Program-made: the position numbers and the translations under genes
The notes under the pieces: generated by a model
Told to the model about the DNA's origin: nothing
Seen by the model: the letters and a program-made list of their open reading frames with translations, nothing else
The model's database searches: none
In this document: in pieces, positions 37,728 to 50,100 of the stretch
Position numbering within the stretch: the first letter of the stretch is position 1
Layout: the number at the start of each line of letters is the position of its first letter
Assembly: GCA_036583965.1 (NCBI GenBank)
Contig: JAZBQD010000030.1
Coordinates: forward strand, 81,534,800-81,598,799
Direction: 5' to 3'
DNA from: Prunella strophiata
Taxonomy: Eukaryota; Chordata; Aves; Passeriformes; Prunellidae
DNA length: 64,000 bases

Positions 37728-37817
37728 GTCGCCATGGCGACCGGCGGCCGCGTGCCGCGGGGCGGAAGGGCCGCGCTCTCGCGAGATGGCGGCGGCCGGG
37801 CCGGGCCGGGCCGGAAG
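37728..37817 (+). promoter_or_regulatory. TATA-less PPP2R3B core promoter (RFX, ETS, BANP, YY1 sites)
   Basis: Four site types lie within 90 bases. GTCGCCATGGCGAC (37,728-37,741) is a perfect palindrome of RFX X-box type. CGGAAG (37,763-37,768) and CCGGAAG (37,811-37,817) are ETS/GABP sites. TCTCGCGAGA (37,777-37,786) is the BANP motif found in essential-gene CpG-island promoters. It overlaps GAGATGGCGGC (37,783-37,793), the YY1 motif often found at or just after the start site. No TATA box is visible. The layout points to rightward transcription starting near 37,790-37,830. The sites are seen; the start position is inferred. Confidence 0.75.
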
Positions 37818-37879
37818 GAGGCGCGCATTTGAAGGCGGCGGCGGCGGGAAGGGGCGGTGGCGGAGGGGGAACGGGGCAG
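37790..37879 (+). other. PPP2R3B: PPP2R3B exon 1, probably 5' UTR (start approximate)
   Basis: A consensus donor CAG|GTGAGT lies at 37,879/37,880, just downstream of the BANP/YY1 promoter cluster. The likely first exon is therefore a short GC-rich segment ending at 37,879. It would splice over about 1.5 kb to the coding exon that holds the ATG at 39,390. An ATG inside the YY1 motif (37,786-37,788) has a strong Kozak context. If transcripts start upstream of it, it would open a reading frame that runs out of frame across the true start. The transcription start, and whether this exon is wholly non-coding, are inferred. Confidence 0.6.
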
Positions 37880-38332
37880 GTGAGTGTGGCTGGCTCGTGG
37901 CTTGGAGTGGAGGCACATCGCTCCTGAGCTGCTGCTGTGGAGAAAAGTGCGGGGCTCGCCCGAGGGGAGCGAGCCTGTGGCTGCGGCGCCGGCTCCCCGC
38001 GCCCGGGGCCGCGCCGGGCTGGCCCCTGCCCGGGACCGTTTCTGTCCAGGCGGGTGGCCTTGAGGATGGCTGAGGGCAGCCGCCAGCGCCTGAAGGTGTT
38101 GAGCTTACAAAACTAGGGAAACGAGGTGGCCTTCGTTTTCAGAAACAGAGTAACTGAACTGCGAAGTTAGAGCGGTTTGGAAAGTTTAGGTGGTGCAGTT
38201 TTAAAAGGCTTCTAGTTCTGCCGTGGGACGAGGATGAGCTTTAGGTTTTAGTAGGATGTTCGTTTGTTAGGTGTTACTCGTTTCCAAATTGAAGTGTTTG
38301 TTTTAAAGCTTGTTCAGCCACGTATTTGTATA

Positions 38333-38376
38333 TAAAATCATTTAGGTTGGAAGAGACGTCTAAGATCATCAGTCAT
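38333..38376 (-). mobile_element. CR1 3'-end scrap
   Basis: AATCATTTAGGTTGGAAGAG followed by ACGTCTAAGATCATCAGTC is the conserved CR1 3' terminal block in reverse orientation. Only about 44 bases survive, within PPP2R3B intron 1. Confidence 0.7.
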
Positions 38377-38566
38377 ATATCTTTTATCATATGATTTATG
38401 CATATAGATTTAGTTCTGTGAAGGGCTTTAAAAAAACCCAGAAACGTGATGAAGCATAGAATTTTATTTGAACTGTACCAAATCATGAAGTAATTGGATA
38501 CAGAAAATCTTTATAGTAACTTTGGTTCTGTTCTCAGCGTTTCATTCCAGTCCTCTGTATCTCTAA

Positions 38567-38611
38567 CACACACACACACAAAAAATAAAACCAAAAAAAA
38601 AAAAAAAAAAA
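38567..38611 (+). repeat. CA microsatellite and A-rich run
   Basis: Seven CA units (38,567-38,580) run into an A-rich stretch with a 19-base A run at 38,593-38,611. It is probably polymorphic. Confidence 0.9.
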
Positions 38612-39389
38612 CCAGAAAAAAACAAAAGCACCAAAAACCTGTTTGTTTCAGGTGAGTAACTGAACCTGAAATCAGACTGTCACAGTTCTTGAGTCACATT
38701 GGATTTTACATTGGTTTTGAAAAACTGCAAAAAATGAATGTCAAATAAGAGGTTTTTAAAATACCAAATGACAGGGCTTTGGGAATCACTCACGGGGGGG
38801 GATGCAAGATTTCAAATCCATATCACAATCTCCAAATGAAAATTGAGCCTTCAGTCTTAGTTTTAAAATCTAGTCTTAGTTCTAAATCTCTTGACTGAAA
38901 GACTTGCTTATTAAATCTTATTTGTTTTATCACCAGAGTTTAGCATAAACTGCTTAGATATTTACTTCTTAGTATGTTCAATTATAAGTATTTTCAAGTC
39001 CTATTTCCCATAATAGATGTTTTTTTAAAACACATATTCTTAGAGGATATTTGTAATATTTGTTAACTATCTCTTTGAGAAAGCCCAAGTGCAGTTTATT
39101 GTTCTCTAGTCTCCACCATTTACACAGTATGCTTTTAAAATAAGTTATCTATTATTTAAAAGAAATTATTGGAATGGACTCTGACTGATTTATGGCTTAC
39201 ACTTATAAAGTGTTGTTGAAGTCATATGTTAAAATACATTTCTCAACTTCTGTTGGTATCTTGAGGGAATAAATATTAACACTTTGTTAAATAATGCCTG
39301 TGAAACACTAAAAGGTGAATGGAATATTTGCATGATTGTCAAATATGTACTTTGAATTTGAACCAACAAAACAGGGAAACTGGCAGAAG

Positions 39390-39737
39390 ATGTCACCTGG
39401 AAAAGTTCTGCAGCCTGCAGTGAAAATGAAGGTGGATGAACTCTTTTTGTGCTGGTTGAGTCAGCCTGCAACTCAGCTAATACTGAAGGACTGCTTGAGA
39501 AGAATCAAGAATAAGGAGAAAACCGAGTTTGGTAATGCAGATTCAGGAAACAGAAAAAATGAGAGCTTCACCAGTAAAAATTCCAATTCCAAGCAGTGCA
39601 TATTAGGAGATACCAGATTGCCTTTGATATCTTTGAGTCCTCCTCAGCTTTCTACTACTCTTCCATTGGCAACTCCAGCTAGCTCAAGGAACATTTCTAA
39701 TGTTAGAGCAACACTTCGATCCTCAGGGACCAAAGAA
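39390..39737 (+). CDS. PPP2R3B: PPP2R3B first coding exon (PR70-type N-terminus of PP2A B'' subunit)
   Basis: The frame from ATG at 39,390 begins MSPGKVLQPAVKMKVDELF and ends ...ASSRNISNVRATLRSSGTKE. This aligns with the start of human PPP2R3B (PR70/PR48), including the KVDELF block and the ASS-R-VR-T-RS-GT block before its next exon. The donor GAA|GTAAGT falls at 39,737/39,738, giving 116 codons ending in phase 0. An in-frame ATG at 39,336 lies upstream, but the probable acceptor (ACAAAACAG, ending 39,374) and the homology favour 39,390. That acceptor has a weak pyrimidine tract, so the 5' edge is uncertain. PPP2R3B proteins target PP2A to substrates including the replication factor CDC6 and bind calcium through EF hands. 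Those domains are encoded further right, outside the window. The middle of this exon is AT-rich and poorly conserved. Confidence 0.9.
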
Positions 39738-40335
39738 GTAAGTTTGTTTCTTATTAATTTATTTATTTAAATGGAACTGACTTTTGTGTTTGTGGTATTG
39801 GCAAATTATGTAAGTAAATAGTTTCCCCAGAGGAGGTATCAGGAGTGGAGTGAAGCAGCTGCACTGAACCTAAAATACCAATGTTTGTGTGTCATTAGTG
39901 TTAGTGGATAGGTGGCCTGAGCTTCCATAAGATTGTCTGGGCTCCTTGCCATCTAATTGTGGATGAATTTTAGTCCTTGTGTTTGCATTCTTTTATAACA
40001 TACTGCCTTGACTGCAAATATTCCTTTGTCTAATGATACCAGGCACTGTTGTTAGTACAAGACTCAAATTTGGCTTCACTGAATCTGCATATTAACCAAG
40101 TAATTGTTTTGGTACTGCATGGTACACTCAGGACTTCCTTCCTAATGAGCTCTTTATTTATAACAGACAATGCCCTCTATGCAAGGATGACAGCCCTGCC
40201 CCCAACCTTCTTTTTAAGCTTGCAATTCAGTTCAGTCTAGTTTCTAGCTCTTTTCATAAATTGTAAAAACAAAACTGGATAGAAAATGTTGTCGTGACTG
40301 ACAAAGTTAAGTGTTGTTTATGTATGATCAATGAC
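39738..40335 (+). other. PPP2R3B: PPP2R3B intron 2, left part
   Basis: Intronic AT-rich sequence following the GTAAGT donor. Nothing else is recognised. Confidence 0.7.
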
Positions 40336-40339
40336 CCTA

Positions 40340-41140
40340 GAATCATAGAATTACAGAATGGTTTGGACTGCAAGGGACCTTCAAGACCATCTAGTTCCAG
40401 CCACCCTGCCATGGACAGGGACATCTTCCATTAGACCAGGTTGCACAAAGCCCCATTCAGTCTAGCTTTGAACACTCCCAGAGATGGGAGATGCACAGCT
40501 TCTCTGGGCAACCTGTTTCAGTGTCTCACCATCCTCACAGTAAAGAATTTCAATAATTTCTTCATAATATTTGATCTAAACCTACCCTTTCAGTTTAAAG
40601 CCCTTTCCCTTTGTCCTGTCACTGCGTGCCTTTGTATGAAGTCCCTCTCCAGCTCTCTTGTTGGTCCCCTTTAAGTACTGGAAGGCTACTCTAAGTTCTC
40701 CCAAGAGCCTTCTCTTCTCCAGGTGGAAAAACCCCAACTCTCTCAGCCTGTCTTCTTTGGCAAGGTACTGCAGCCCTGTGATCATCTTTGTGACCTTCCT
40801 CTGGACTTGCTCCAGCAGATCCACATCCTTCTTATGCTGAGGACCCCAGAGCTGGGCACAGCACTCCAGCTGGGGTCTCACTGGAGCAGAGTAGAGGGCA
40901 GAATCACCAGCCTTGCTTTGCTGGCTGGCTAATTCTTATGCAGCCCAGGACGTTTGGCTTTCTGAGCTGCAAGTGCACATTGCTGGGTCATGGTGAGCTT
41001 TTCATCCAGCAGCATCCCCAAGTCCTCCACCCCAGGGCTCCTCTCAATCCATTCCCCATCCAGCCTGTTTTTGGCTTGGGATTTCCTTGTCCCAGATGCA
41101 GGACCTTCTACTTGACCTCGCTGAACTTCATGACATTCAT
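40340..41140 (-). mobile_element. 5'-truncated CR1 LINE with ORF2 C-terminal coding (decayed)
   Basis: The left end is a CR1 3' tail in reverse orientation (AGAATCATAGAATTACAGAA). The minus strand from 40,881 to 40,582 keeps a 99-codon frame. It contains RPQLECCAQLWGPQHKKDVD, LLEQVQRK, EDRLRELGFFHLEKRRLLGE, and SDRTKGKGFKLKG, the standard CR1 ORF2 C-terminal blocks. Further right, CR1 sequence upstream of these blocks is recognisable to about 41,140 but out of frame. The copy lies antisense in the PPP2R3B intron and is inactive. Confidence 0.9.
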
Positions 41141-41149
41141 GAGGACTTC

Positions 41150-44100
41150 AAAGAGTTTTTATGCTGTTTGTGCTATAGGACTATAAATTCATGTATTTTA
41201 TTAGTACTGGAAAATTTCAAGAGAGTGAAACTCCCAATTGCTCCATACACTTTGGTATCTAACTTATTATTGTATCCAAATCTGGTATCCCAGCTCAGTT
41301 GGGTAGGGGTAGAGAGGATAAAGTTGGGATATTTAAGAATATCAATTATTTATTGTTTGTTGTTGATATGCATTGAGTGTATAGACTTACTCTTTAACCC
41401 ACAGGAATAGCAGCATGACTCTTTTGCACTTAAACATTTAATCTGAAGTGACCTCTTGGTTTCATAAATACTAATTTTCAAATCTAGTTTGACAACTTCT
41501 GAGCTCCAAAACACCACGTGTCCAGTCTAGTGTTTGTCTAGATTGATTTTACAATAATAAGGACTTGTATTTATGTATAATCACCAGACAGACAGCAGGG
41601 CATGATGATTGATTTACTTTTTTGTTGTTCACACTATTATATTTCCTGTTGTAGTGAAATGCAGAAAGTCAGTCAGCAGATGCTCAGTTTATTCTTGTAT
41701 CAAATAAAAGCAAGCAAAGGAAGAGTTTCCATTAAAACCCACTGTTATTTACTATATTTGATCACTAACTTGTGCACTGTAATTTCTCTTCATGTGTCTT
41801 GGTTGATTGCTTGAAGTAAATCCCATAAAGAAGAACTAGAAGAGATTAATAAAGAGTAACATCCTTGATTTAATTGGAATTGTGTGTGTAGTGCTGAAGA
41901 GAGAACCTAGAGGGGTTAGGCTGTTGGTTGCTTGAGTAGGCTGGGGAGGGAGAATTTCCAAGCAATGAGGAATTTATTTATAGCTTTATTATTTAGGTGA
42001 ACTGAATCTTCATCCAAAAGTTTCTTAAGTGTAAATTGCATTTGCAGCTGGCATCAGCTCTTAAAAATACCGGCAAGAATTGCAAGTTCTGCCATGACTG
42101 TATTTTCTCTTAGAAAGCACAATGTACCACACTTTCTTCCACAAACTACCTCACACAGTGTCAAAACTAATGTGTCTGCTGTTGTGCATCTTATTATGTT
42201 TCTCAGATCAAGCCACAAAAGCTTTACGTACCTCATATGAATTTTAAGTTAGTTTGAGGCCCTCATCTTGTTTCTGTAAGTGGGAGAAAATGTTTCAGAT
42301 ACTGGACCTACAGGTACAAGCTAATACAAATTTAAATTCTAAATTGCAGTCCTAGAAAACAGTAAAAGTTAATGTGCTTAGCTCTGTGTGCATGAGGGTG
42401 TTATTAGGAAAAGGATGCTTTTACATCCAGCCATAAAGAGCTGGAGAATTTTTTTTTTTTGGACTATGTAAGTCAACTTAAGCATCTTACTAAACTTTTT
42501 CTCATTGGGCACTGGAAGTTTCATAAGGCAGCATACAAGCAGTTAACCTACTTTGGCATGATAGATTTTCAGTATCACTGAGCTAAATCACTGCATTTGA
42601 TTATGGGTAAGGCTGTTGTATGCCTTTTTCCTGTTTCTTATAATGTTCCTGCAACTTTTTTGAAGGATATCAAGCAATAAAGCTGATAAGAGAAAACCAC
42701 CATCTTTAAGTAATTACCAGGAAGTAAATATGAATGTGTAGGAAAACAACATTTTCATGCTATAGGTTTCTGTACTTGTTAACAAAATATGTTTTTCTGA
42801 ACAGGAAGCATTCTTAATTAGAATCTAATTAGATATGTAATCTTTTATACTTTAAACAGTAGCATATGAGCAAAATAAGTTGGTGTGCTGATGGCAACTA
42901 TTAAACAGCATTTTAAATGCGCTGTAGCTGTCAGCTATTGTATTCAAGGAGATATTTGCTTTTTTTTCCAGAGATTGGCTTGTAATTGAGCCTGTGGGTT
43001 ATACTTCTATCCAAAATTCAGAAGTTGCCATGTATTTTGCTGAAACACTAATGTCTTGTCTTTGCTGTCTTTCAAGATAGTTGAAGCTCTCCCCTGATTA
43101 GCAAGTCAAAAGTACTTATTCCAATAATGAAAGAACCTACATGGTCTTTATGGAATTTTTTCATCTGGACAGGTCACTTAAAGCTGTGTTAAGAATAAAC
43201 TGTTGACTTAATCCAAATGCACATTTTAAAACCTGTTCAAAACTCTACCATGAAAATTCATCTTTCAGTGTGTTTTAATGCAAATGAAAACAAAACAGTG
43301 TTTGTTTAGGGATTTTTTTTTCTTTATGGGAGGTACTTTGCTTCTCTTGCATGGTGTCATTCACAGTGAGGCAGATATCTGACTGTACCCATTGTGTAAA
43401 CATGTTAATTGCAGAGTTCTGGTCACTTTGGTTATGTGATGTGAAGTGCTTGCTAGTACTTGGTATTCTGCAAGTAGGCCTGTGATTTCTATGTACTATA
43501 TGCTTCAAATAACAAAAAATTTAGAGACATTAAAAAATGTCAGCATTCAAGTCTCAAATATTTTCTGAGTGTATAGTTGAAGAAATTCTAGAGCTGTAAC
43601 TTTCAAACTAGAAGGATAGCTGTTGTAGATTTCTTCTAGCCTTTATCACAACTTATCACACATAGATTTACCAGTGTTTCTGGGACTCTAGACTATCCTA
43701 AACACATGGGGCATACACAGTTGAACACTGTTCATCACACTGTCAAAAATGCCAGTCCTCAAGCCCTAAAAGGTGCCATGGGCAAGATGTTTAATCCTGA
43801 CCAGCTGGTGTGCAAGGCATCTGGGGAAACAATTCACAGAATTCCCTATGGGCTTTTTGTGGGATGGTGGTGCAGAGAGAATGTGATATAATCAGAAATA
43901 CTTCAAAGTCATTTTCCATTTCTCTGCAGGCTTAACCTTTGATATAAAGGTACTTCTTGAAGTGGTTTCTCTGTATCCTTTATTTGATAAGCATACTGTT
44001 CCTGCTTGTTATCCTGTGGCAATTAAAGCTAATTTTCCTCCTATTTCTGTAACTTGTAAATTTTTTTACTTCTTTAATATGTGGCTGCTTAGCTTTATCA

Positions 44101-47100
44101 TGAATAACATTCTTGCCAAATTTTTGTAATCAGTTGCTTGATTTAAACATAGTGGTACTACTGTGATCCATTTTAGTTTAAAGGGAGGCTAGAATGAAAC
44201 CTTTTAACATTGACTGAAGTTTGAATAACACTTAATAGTTGCTTTTTGAAACAAATTAATTCTGAGAGCTTGAGTTAGAGGGTAGCTAGGCTGATACCAT
44301 CATCTTACAAGGTATCTACATCTGAATTGCTGCCTCATACACATTTGTACCAGAAGCAGGTTAACTCCAGAGCCTGGGCTGTGTTAGCATTGCTCTGCAC
44401 ACCAGGTTGTGCTGTGTGGTCTAACACAGACACTCCCTAACCCTGTATCATGCAAAGATAGTGTTAGTAGTGCTATGTCCTATCACTAAGTGGGGAGGAT
44501 GGTGGACTTGGCTTTCAACTCAAGCCCGTGACTTAAAGGGAGACTGTAAATAACCTGGTATCAAACTGATGTACTTTTACAATGATAACTGGGCACTATG
44601 AGAGATGTCAGCATTAGTGTGATCTCAATAAAGCTCCTTCTATGGTGCCAACAAAGGAAGGGCAGCCAAAAGTTCGTATTAAGGTCTGGAAGAGTGCAGC
44701 TATAGGTGTTCATGTAAAATCATTATTAGTTTTGAGTGGGACGACATAATAGTAGTCAACATAAGCAGCACTGGTAGTATGTTGTGTTATTCATCTTAAG
44801 CTTTGCTGTACTAAATAGCTTAGAATAGAAGAAACATTATCCTGATCAAAGAACTAACTGTTCTTTTTATTTATAATTGAGAAACTGAAAGTTAGTCACT
44901 GTTGCAGGGTTTTGATAGTGCTCCTTATTCTAACTGTATCTTGTTACCCTGGCATGTAAATGTTACCCTTGTTAGTAGTTATATTGATTTTGTTTACACT
45001 TTGTGCTTTATTTAAAAAAATAGTGAACTTTTGTCCTCTTTCAAAGTGGCAGCTGCACTTGTGTCTTACTGGAAACTTATATTTTTATATGCAGCATCCA
45101 GTCTTTAAACTTTTTGACATTTCTAGTACTGAGAAATGAAAATCAGAATTGTGTGGCTTTCTTCAAGTTTGAAGCTCACCTGAATCCTGATCTAGGACGA
45201 TTAAAATTAACTTGGAATTATGACATTTATTAATGACAGTCACATCTTTGTGAGTAACTGACACTTAAAAGCAAACAAAAAAAAGTTCAAAGCTACATCA
45301 TCATAACTTACAGATCATTACTTCCAGTTACTTCTCTGTCTTTCAAAACAAGTAAACTTAATTATAGCTTTACATCAGTCATTTTTTTTAACAGATGTTC
45401 AATCTGTGAGGAAATTAGGTATTGATATAGAGGCAAGAGCCTTTTTTTTTTTTTTTTTTTTATTTCAGGGATTCTTGAGAACCTTTTTTTGATGACCTCT
45501 TCATATGCCTTACACTTACTCTGTCAGCAAGAAATAAACTTGAGGCCAAAAGTATATTATGGGCTTACTTCAGTACAAAGTCATAAATGCAGCTCATCTA
45601 GTGAACTAGTTTGTCTATTGTTGTTTCCTAGTCAATGGCTGCACAGGATTTTTCAAGCAAGCCATCTTATGAGAAAAATCTTCAAAATTGCCAGTGGTAA
45701 AATCAGATAACTGTGTCTTGGCAAATTAAGAGGTTTTGCACACACAATTGTCTTAAGAGTTGCCTTGCTTTCATTGAATTTAAGTCATTGCATTGATTCA
45801 AAACTGAAACTAATTAAGCATACTCATTGTTTTTCACAGTCAGCTACAAATGGTTACTAAATTTAGTGTTTTAAGTGTGGCATAATATGTAAATAACTCC
45901 TTTGTTTTGGGCTGTTATTGTGGTGTTCTTGTCTTAGAGTTAACCACATGGTACCAATGTCTGGTAGATAAGATTAATTTGTATTCTGCAAACAACAGAT
46001 ACAATTTAAAATGGGTCCATTGAAACCTACAGTGACCAAGAGGTGTTTTAAAAAGTGTTCCAGTACTTAATGTTAGATGCGCTCCTTTTGCATAGCAATC
46101 ATGTGAAAAATAGCTAGAAACTGTAGAGCCACCCACCTACTGCTTCTTGACCATGGGTACTTGCAATAATGATGAGAGACTTGCAGGTACTCCTGGGATA
46201 TGTGTACCATTAACCTTGTACAAGCTGTTTGGTTCCATTTCATATGGAACTAGCCTTGCATATTTGTTCTATGCAGATCCTGCTAGTAACTTTGACTGAT
46301 TTCAGGTTAAGTGGGATGAGCTGGAAGTCTAAAAGGAAAATGTACATGAAATCTACATGGGAAAATGTAGGGGGAAACATCAAGTGGGTGTTGAGGAAGT
46401 CATTGCCAAATATTTGCAAGATGTGCTCGGTGTGAATTAGGTTCAGTTTGACCTTCTTGACAAAACAAGAACTTATCAAGTGGCTTGACTTGATCAGGTT
46501 TTTTTGATTCAGCAGAACCAGGAGAACAGTTTTTAACAAGTTTTATTCCTTTAGAAGCTAGATTTATATTGATAAACAGTAAATCTAAATTTTGTAAACA
46601 TTTCTAGTAAATACAACGAATACTGATGTATTGTGACATACTTTACCAAAAGATAAAGCAAACTATTTGAAATTATTCAATATTGAAAACAATGATGAGC
46701 TGGATTATTCTTCTGCCTGCTAAATCTTCGTAATTAGTCATTTACAGCAAATACTGTAAGTTTCCTGTTGAAACAAAAGTTCACTAGTTTTCTTCTCTTA
46801 CTTGCTTTTAACACACTAAGACCCCACCTAAAATTTTGATTACCTGCTTATTTATCAAGTTGCAATTTTAAGCATGGTGTTTTATAAAAAGATTTTTCTA
46901 GAAGGCTTGAAAAAATATGTAAAACTCACATGCAGACTTACAGTAATGGAGATTGGAAGAAAGTCAGGAGTTCTGCTCCTGTTCTGGCAATGCATTTGGG
47001 GTGTTCTGCTTCTGTAAGATGTCTAATTTCTTGGGTCTTTTTTCTTCATGTGTAATGATTGCCCTATTAGTTATTCTGAAAGCTAAAGTTCACGTGGCTA

Positions 47101-50100
47101 CCAGTGACCAACTTCTTTGCTCTGCCTTCTTTCTTTGCTTTGTTCTTTGGCACTGTACACTGCTTGCAATTTTGGACAGCTTTCCATTTAGTTCTGTAGA
47201 AATCAGTGTAATTTCTGTTGCCTCCATTTCCTGTATCAGCAATGATTTCAGACTGATATAACAACACAATAGTATTAGATTAATGTCTTCATAGAAGTTC
47301 TATCAGAAATCCTGGTTTTGGTTGGTAAATTAGCCATTTGTGATTTTTTTGACAGACAGTGTAGGACAAAGTCTGTGTCTCGAGCTTCCTGATTTGTTGG
47401 TTTTGTGTTAAGATCTTCAGGGAGGGAAATCTCAAGTGAAGTTATAAGCAAGAAGCTGTCCTGCAGTTGTCACTAACTCAAAATTGTCTTGGGATTTCAG
47501 GGACTAAATTACATGTGAAGTTAGCCTCTGATGCTGGATTTAAAGTAGTAGTTGTACTTTCATGCACCGATCATTCTAGTCTGGGAAAAGATGGTTTTGA
47601 AAGGATTAATTGAACATTCAGTTAATGTCCAAAAGATGGAAGTACTGAACAGCTTATAAAATGTTTAAATAAATTGCTGGACAGTTATAAAATGTCATTC
47701 TATAAAATCCTTTTAATACCAGACTTCTAAATTACTGTCAACTTCTAAATTAAGGTGACACAATGTAAATAATAACAATAATAACAATCTAGAAATGACT
47801 AAATATCCAAAATGGCCAGTGTGACTTTCAAAAGTTCCATAATGCATATCATTAGACTTGGTTGTAAAAGCTGCTGTCTCTTGTAGGAAAATCTGTGGCA
47901 TTCTGAATCAGCCTGAACTGATTCTTCATTTCAATCTAACTCTGCTATTCAGAGGCTTATGTTGGTAAAGTTACAAGTGCATATATTGTGGATTGTAGCT
48001 TCATCTGTGGATAGTCTCTGTAGCATCTCAGTTCATCTAAAATGTAAAAACACAGCATCTTATTAGAGGAAATATGACTTTAATTTGTGTAATCCATAGT
48101 AGATTTTTTGTTTATGTCTTTCTCTCTTTAATACTCACCTCATCAGCATCAATTTGGGTGGTCCTGGTTTTCATCTGATGAATAGGGTCATCTGTAGATC
48201 ATGAATAGTAAATAGGCTCCATCTGCAGAACTATTCCAACAACCTTTTTCCCTTAAAATTCAGTTTATGCTGTCCACAAATAAATAAAATGGGAAGTGGC
48301 TTTTTTTAAGATGGCAGAGAACATGAGAATTGTTCTAAAGGTTTATAAACCATTCCTTTATTGTCAGGCGTTGGTTTTATAACTTATTGATGCTTGCTGA
48401 AGTTAGTCTGTCAGATGAAGTTAAACTGAAAAAGGCCCTTGCTATGTCTTTGGAGTCCAAGCTGTGTAATCATAGCAAGGTGACATGTATCCTATCTTAG
48501 TTGTAATCTGATAATGGCCCATACCATGGTGTTCATACATGGCTTTCTTTTGGTAATATACAGAAAATCTGATCAGCCCCTCCTTCTTGGCCTACTAACA
48601 TGACCACACATCTGGCATCTCACTGCTGTCTTTTTACTTACTCACTGTCTTGCCTCCTAAAAATTCTCGATTCTCTTAACTACTGTGGAAAGAACTGCCA
48701 GGCATTGTTCTGTCTAATCCAAGAGTACTGGAAAATTTAAATAATCATTCCAGAAGGCATTTACATGCAAGACTTCCCATTCCAGTGGGAAGGCATTGCA
48801 TCCTAAGAAAAAATTATGTATCTAGGCCCAGATGCACATGAACTCCTTTCCAAGGCCAAAGGATCAGTTTCTTCTTGTGAAGGTAGATTTCTTAACTGCA
48901 CAGTGTCAACATCTAGCAGTTCATCAGTATGTTATACTCACTCCAGGAACACTGTCCACAACTTTAAAGCAATTAGTTTCCATAACTGGTTGTTGAATAT
49001 GAGCCTAATAACTTGATTCCTTCTGCCATGTACACATTGTACGCGTTAGCTCCCTTGGGTGTTGTGAGTGTACTGCTGAAAAGGGATGACTCCCATTCAA
49101 AGGAGAGTTAGGGATGGATTGTAGTACTTTGTTATTCTGTTCAGCTCACAAGTGCTCTTGTTGTCCTCTTGTTCTCTTTTCATGCACAGTTACAAATGGG
49201 AAGTTGCTATCAAGAAATTAGTTTCAGGATCTTTCAGTATAGCAAAGGCCAGGTATGGACTATTTGGTTTAGAAATGATTCTTGATAACATTAAATAATC
49301 GTGATAGTCTAGTTACAATGTTTTTTGAGGGGGGAAAAAAAAAAACTCAGCATTTCAAGGTTTTTTGGTTTGGGTTTGCTTGTTTTCTTGGTCTAGCAAA
49401 GAATTGCTTCTTTTGTTTGTCTTCTAGTATATTTATGTAATTTCTTCTTTGTGTTTCCTGCCTCATAGTAGCTGTGTTTTAGCAAGCATCCTTAGCTGAT
49501 TGACTTCTTGTATATCTTCCTGAACTATTTGTTTTTACTAGTGCCTTCTTTCCACTTTAAACATCTGGAATATATCTTTAATACTACATTAGTCATGCCA
49601 TATTATTTTTTTCTGTATTGAAAAGGTGCCACCTTGCCTTACTTGTCTTAACTGCTGTGTTCTACCCCTCACTATTAAGTTACTTTTGTAAAGGGTTGCA
49701 TTAGTTGCATAACAGCCCTTTACATTGGCTGATTTGGAGATACAACAATTTTCTTTCCACAGTTTACCCAGAAGCCACTCCTAGTTTCTGCACCATCACA
49801 GGCTGAGAGATGCTATTAGGTTCCATGCTGTTGCCATTGGGCTTGGCTAGTCAGTCTTTCTTAAATTTTCCCCAAAAGCCAAACAGGCTTCCTGTCATCT
49901 TGGTTCACATTTTATTGGGTTGAAGACTGGACTCCAGCAATTAAAGTTTTTATATGGCTGAAAATTATTTTATTGAGGGCTTCCTGTTATGCTGGGATGT
50001 TTTTTCCGGATTTGAGGTCGCTTCCATTTAATCTCTTAAGACTTTAATATACTGTTGGTATATGCTTCTGACAAGAAATTCTGGTTTTCTAGGCAAATAC

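Larger units (their letters stand above)
37390..38080. other. CpG island at the PPP2R3B 5' end
   Basis: This is the only extended GC-rich, CpG-dense stretch in the window. It covers the proximal promoter, first exon and start of intron 1 of PPP2R3B, as expected for a broadly expressed vertebrate gene. Long minus-strand frames (37,545-37,916) and the plus-strand frame from 37,786 are low-complexity by-products of GC-rich DNA. A perfect 7-base inverted repeat (GGCTCGC at 37,953, GCGAGCC at 37,969) lies in intron 1. Confidence 0.85.
38080..39370 (+). other. PPP2R3B: PPP2R3B intron 1
   Basis: Sequence between the CpG-island donor at 37,880 and the probable acceptor at about 39,374. It contains a CR1 scrap and a CA/poly(A) stretch, listed separately. 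No other feature was seen. Confidence 0.6.

Noticed and set aside
37545..37916. Long Pro/Ala/Ser-rich minus-strand frames
   Set aside because: These are translations of the pentamer minisatellite and CpG island, not genes.
37786..38073. 95-codon plus-strand frame beginning MAAAGPGRAGRRRAF
   Set aside because: It runs through the consensus donor at 37,879 into the intron. The spliced frame does not join the PPP2R3B frame.
40582..40881. 99-codon minus-strand open frame
   Set aside because: This is the C-terminal part of a CR1 ORF2 remnant. It is already annotated as a mobile element and is not a host gene.
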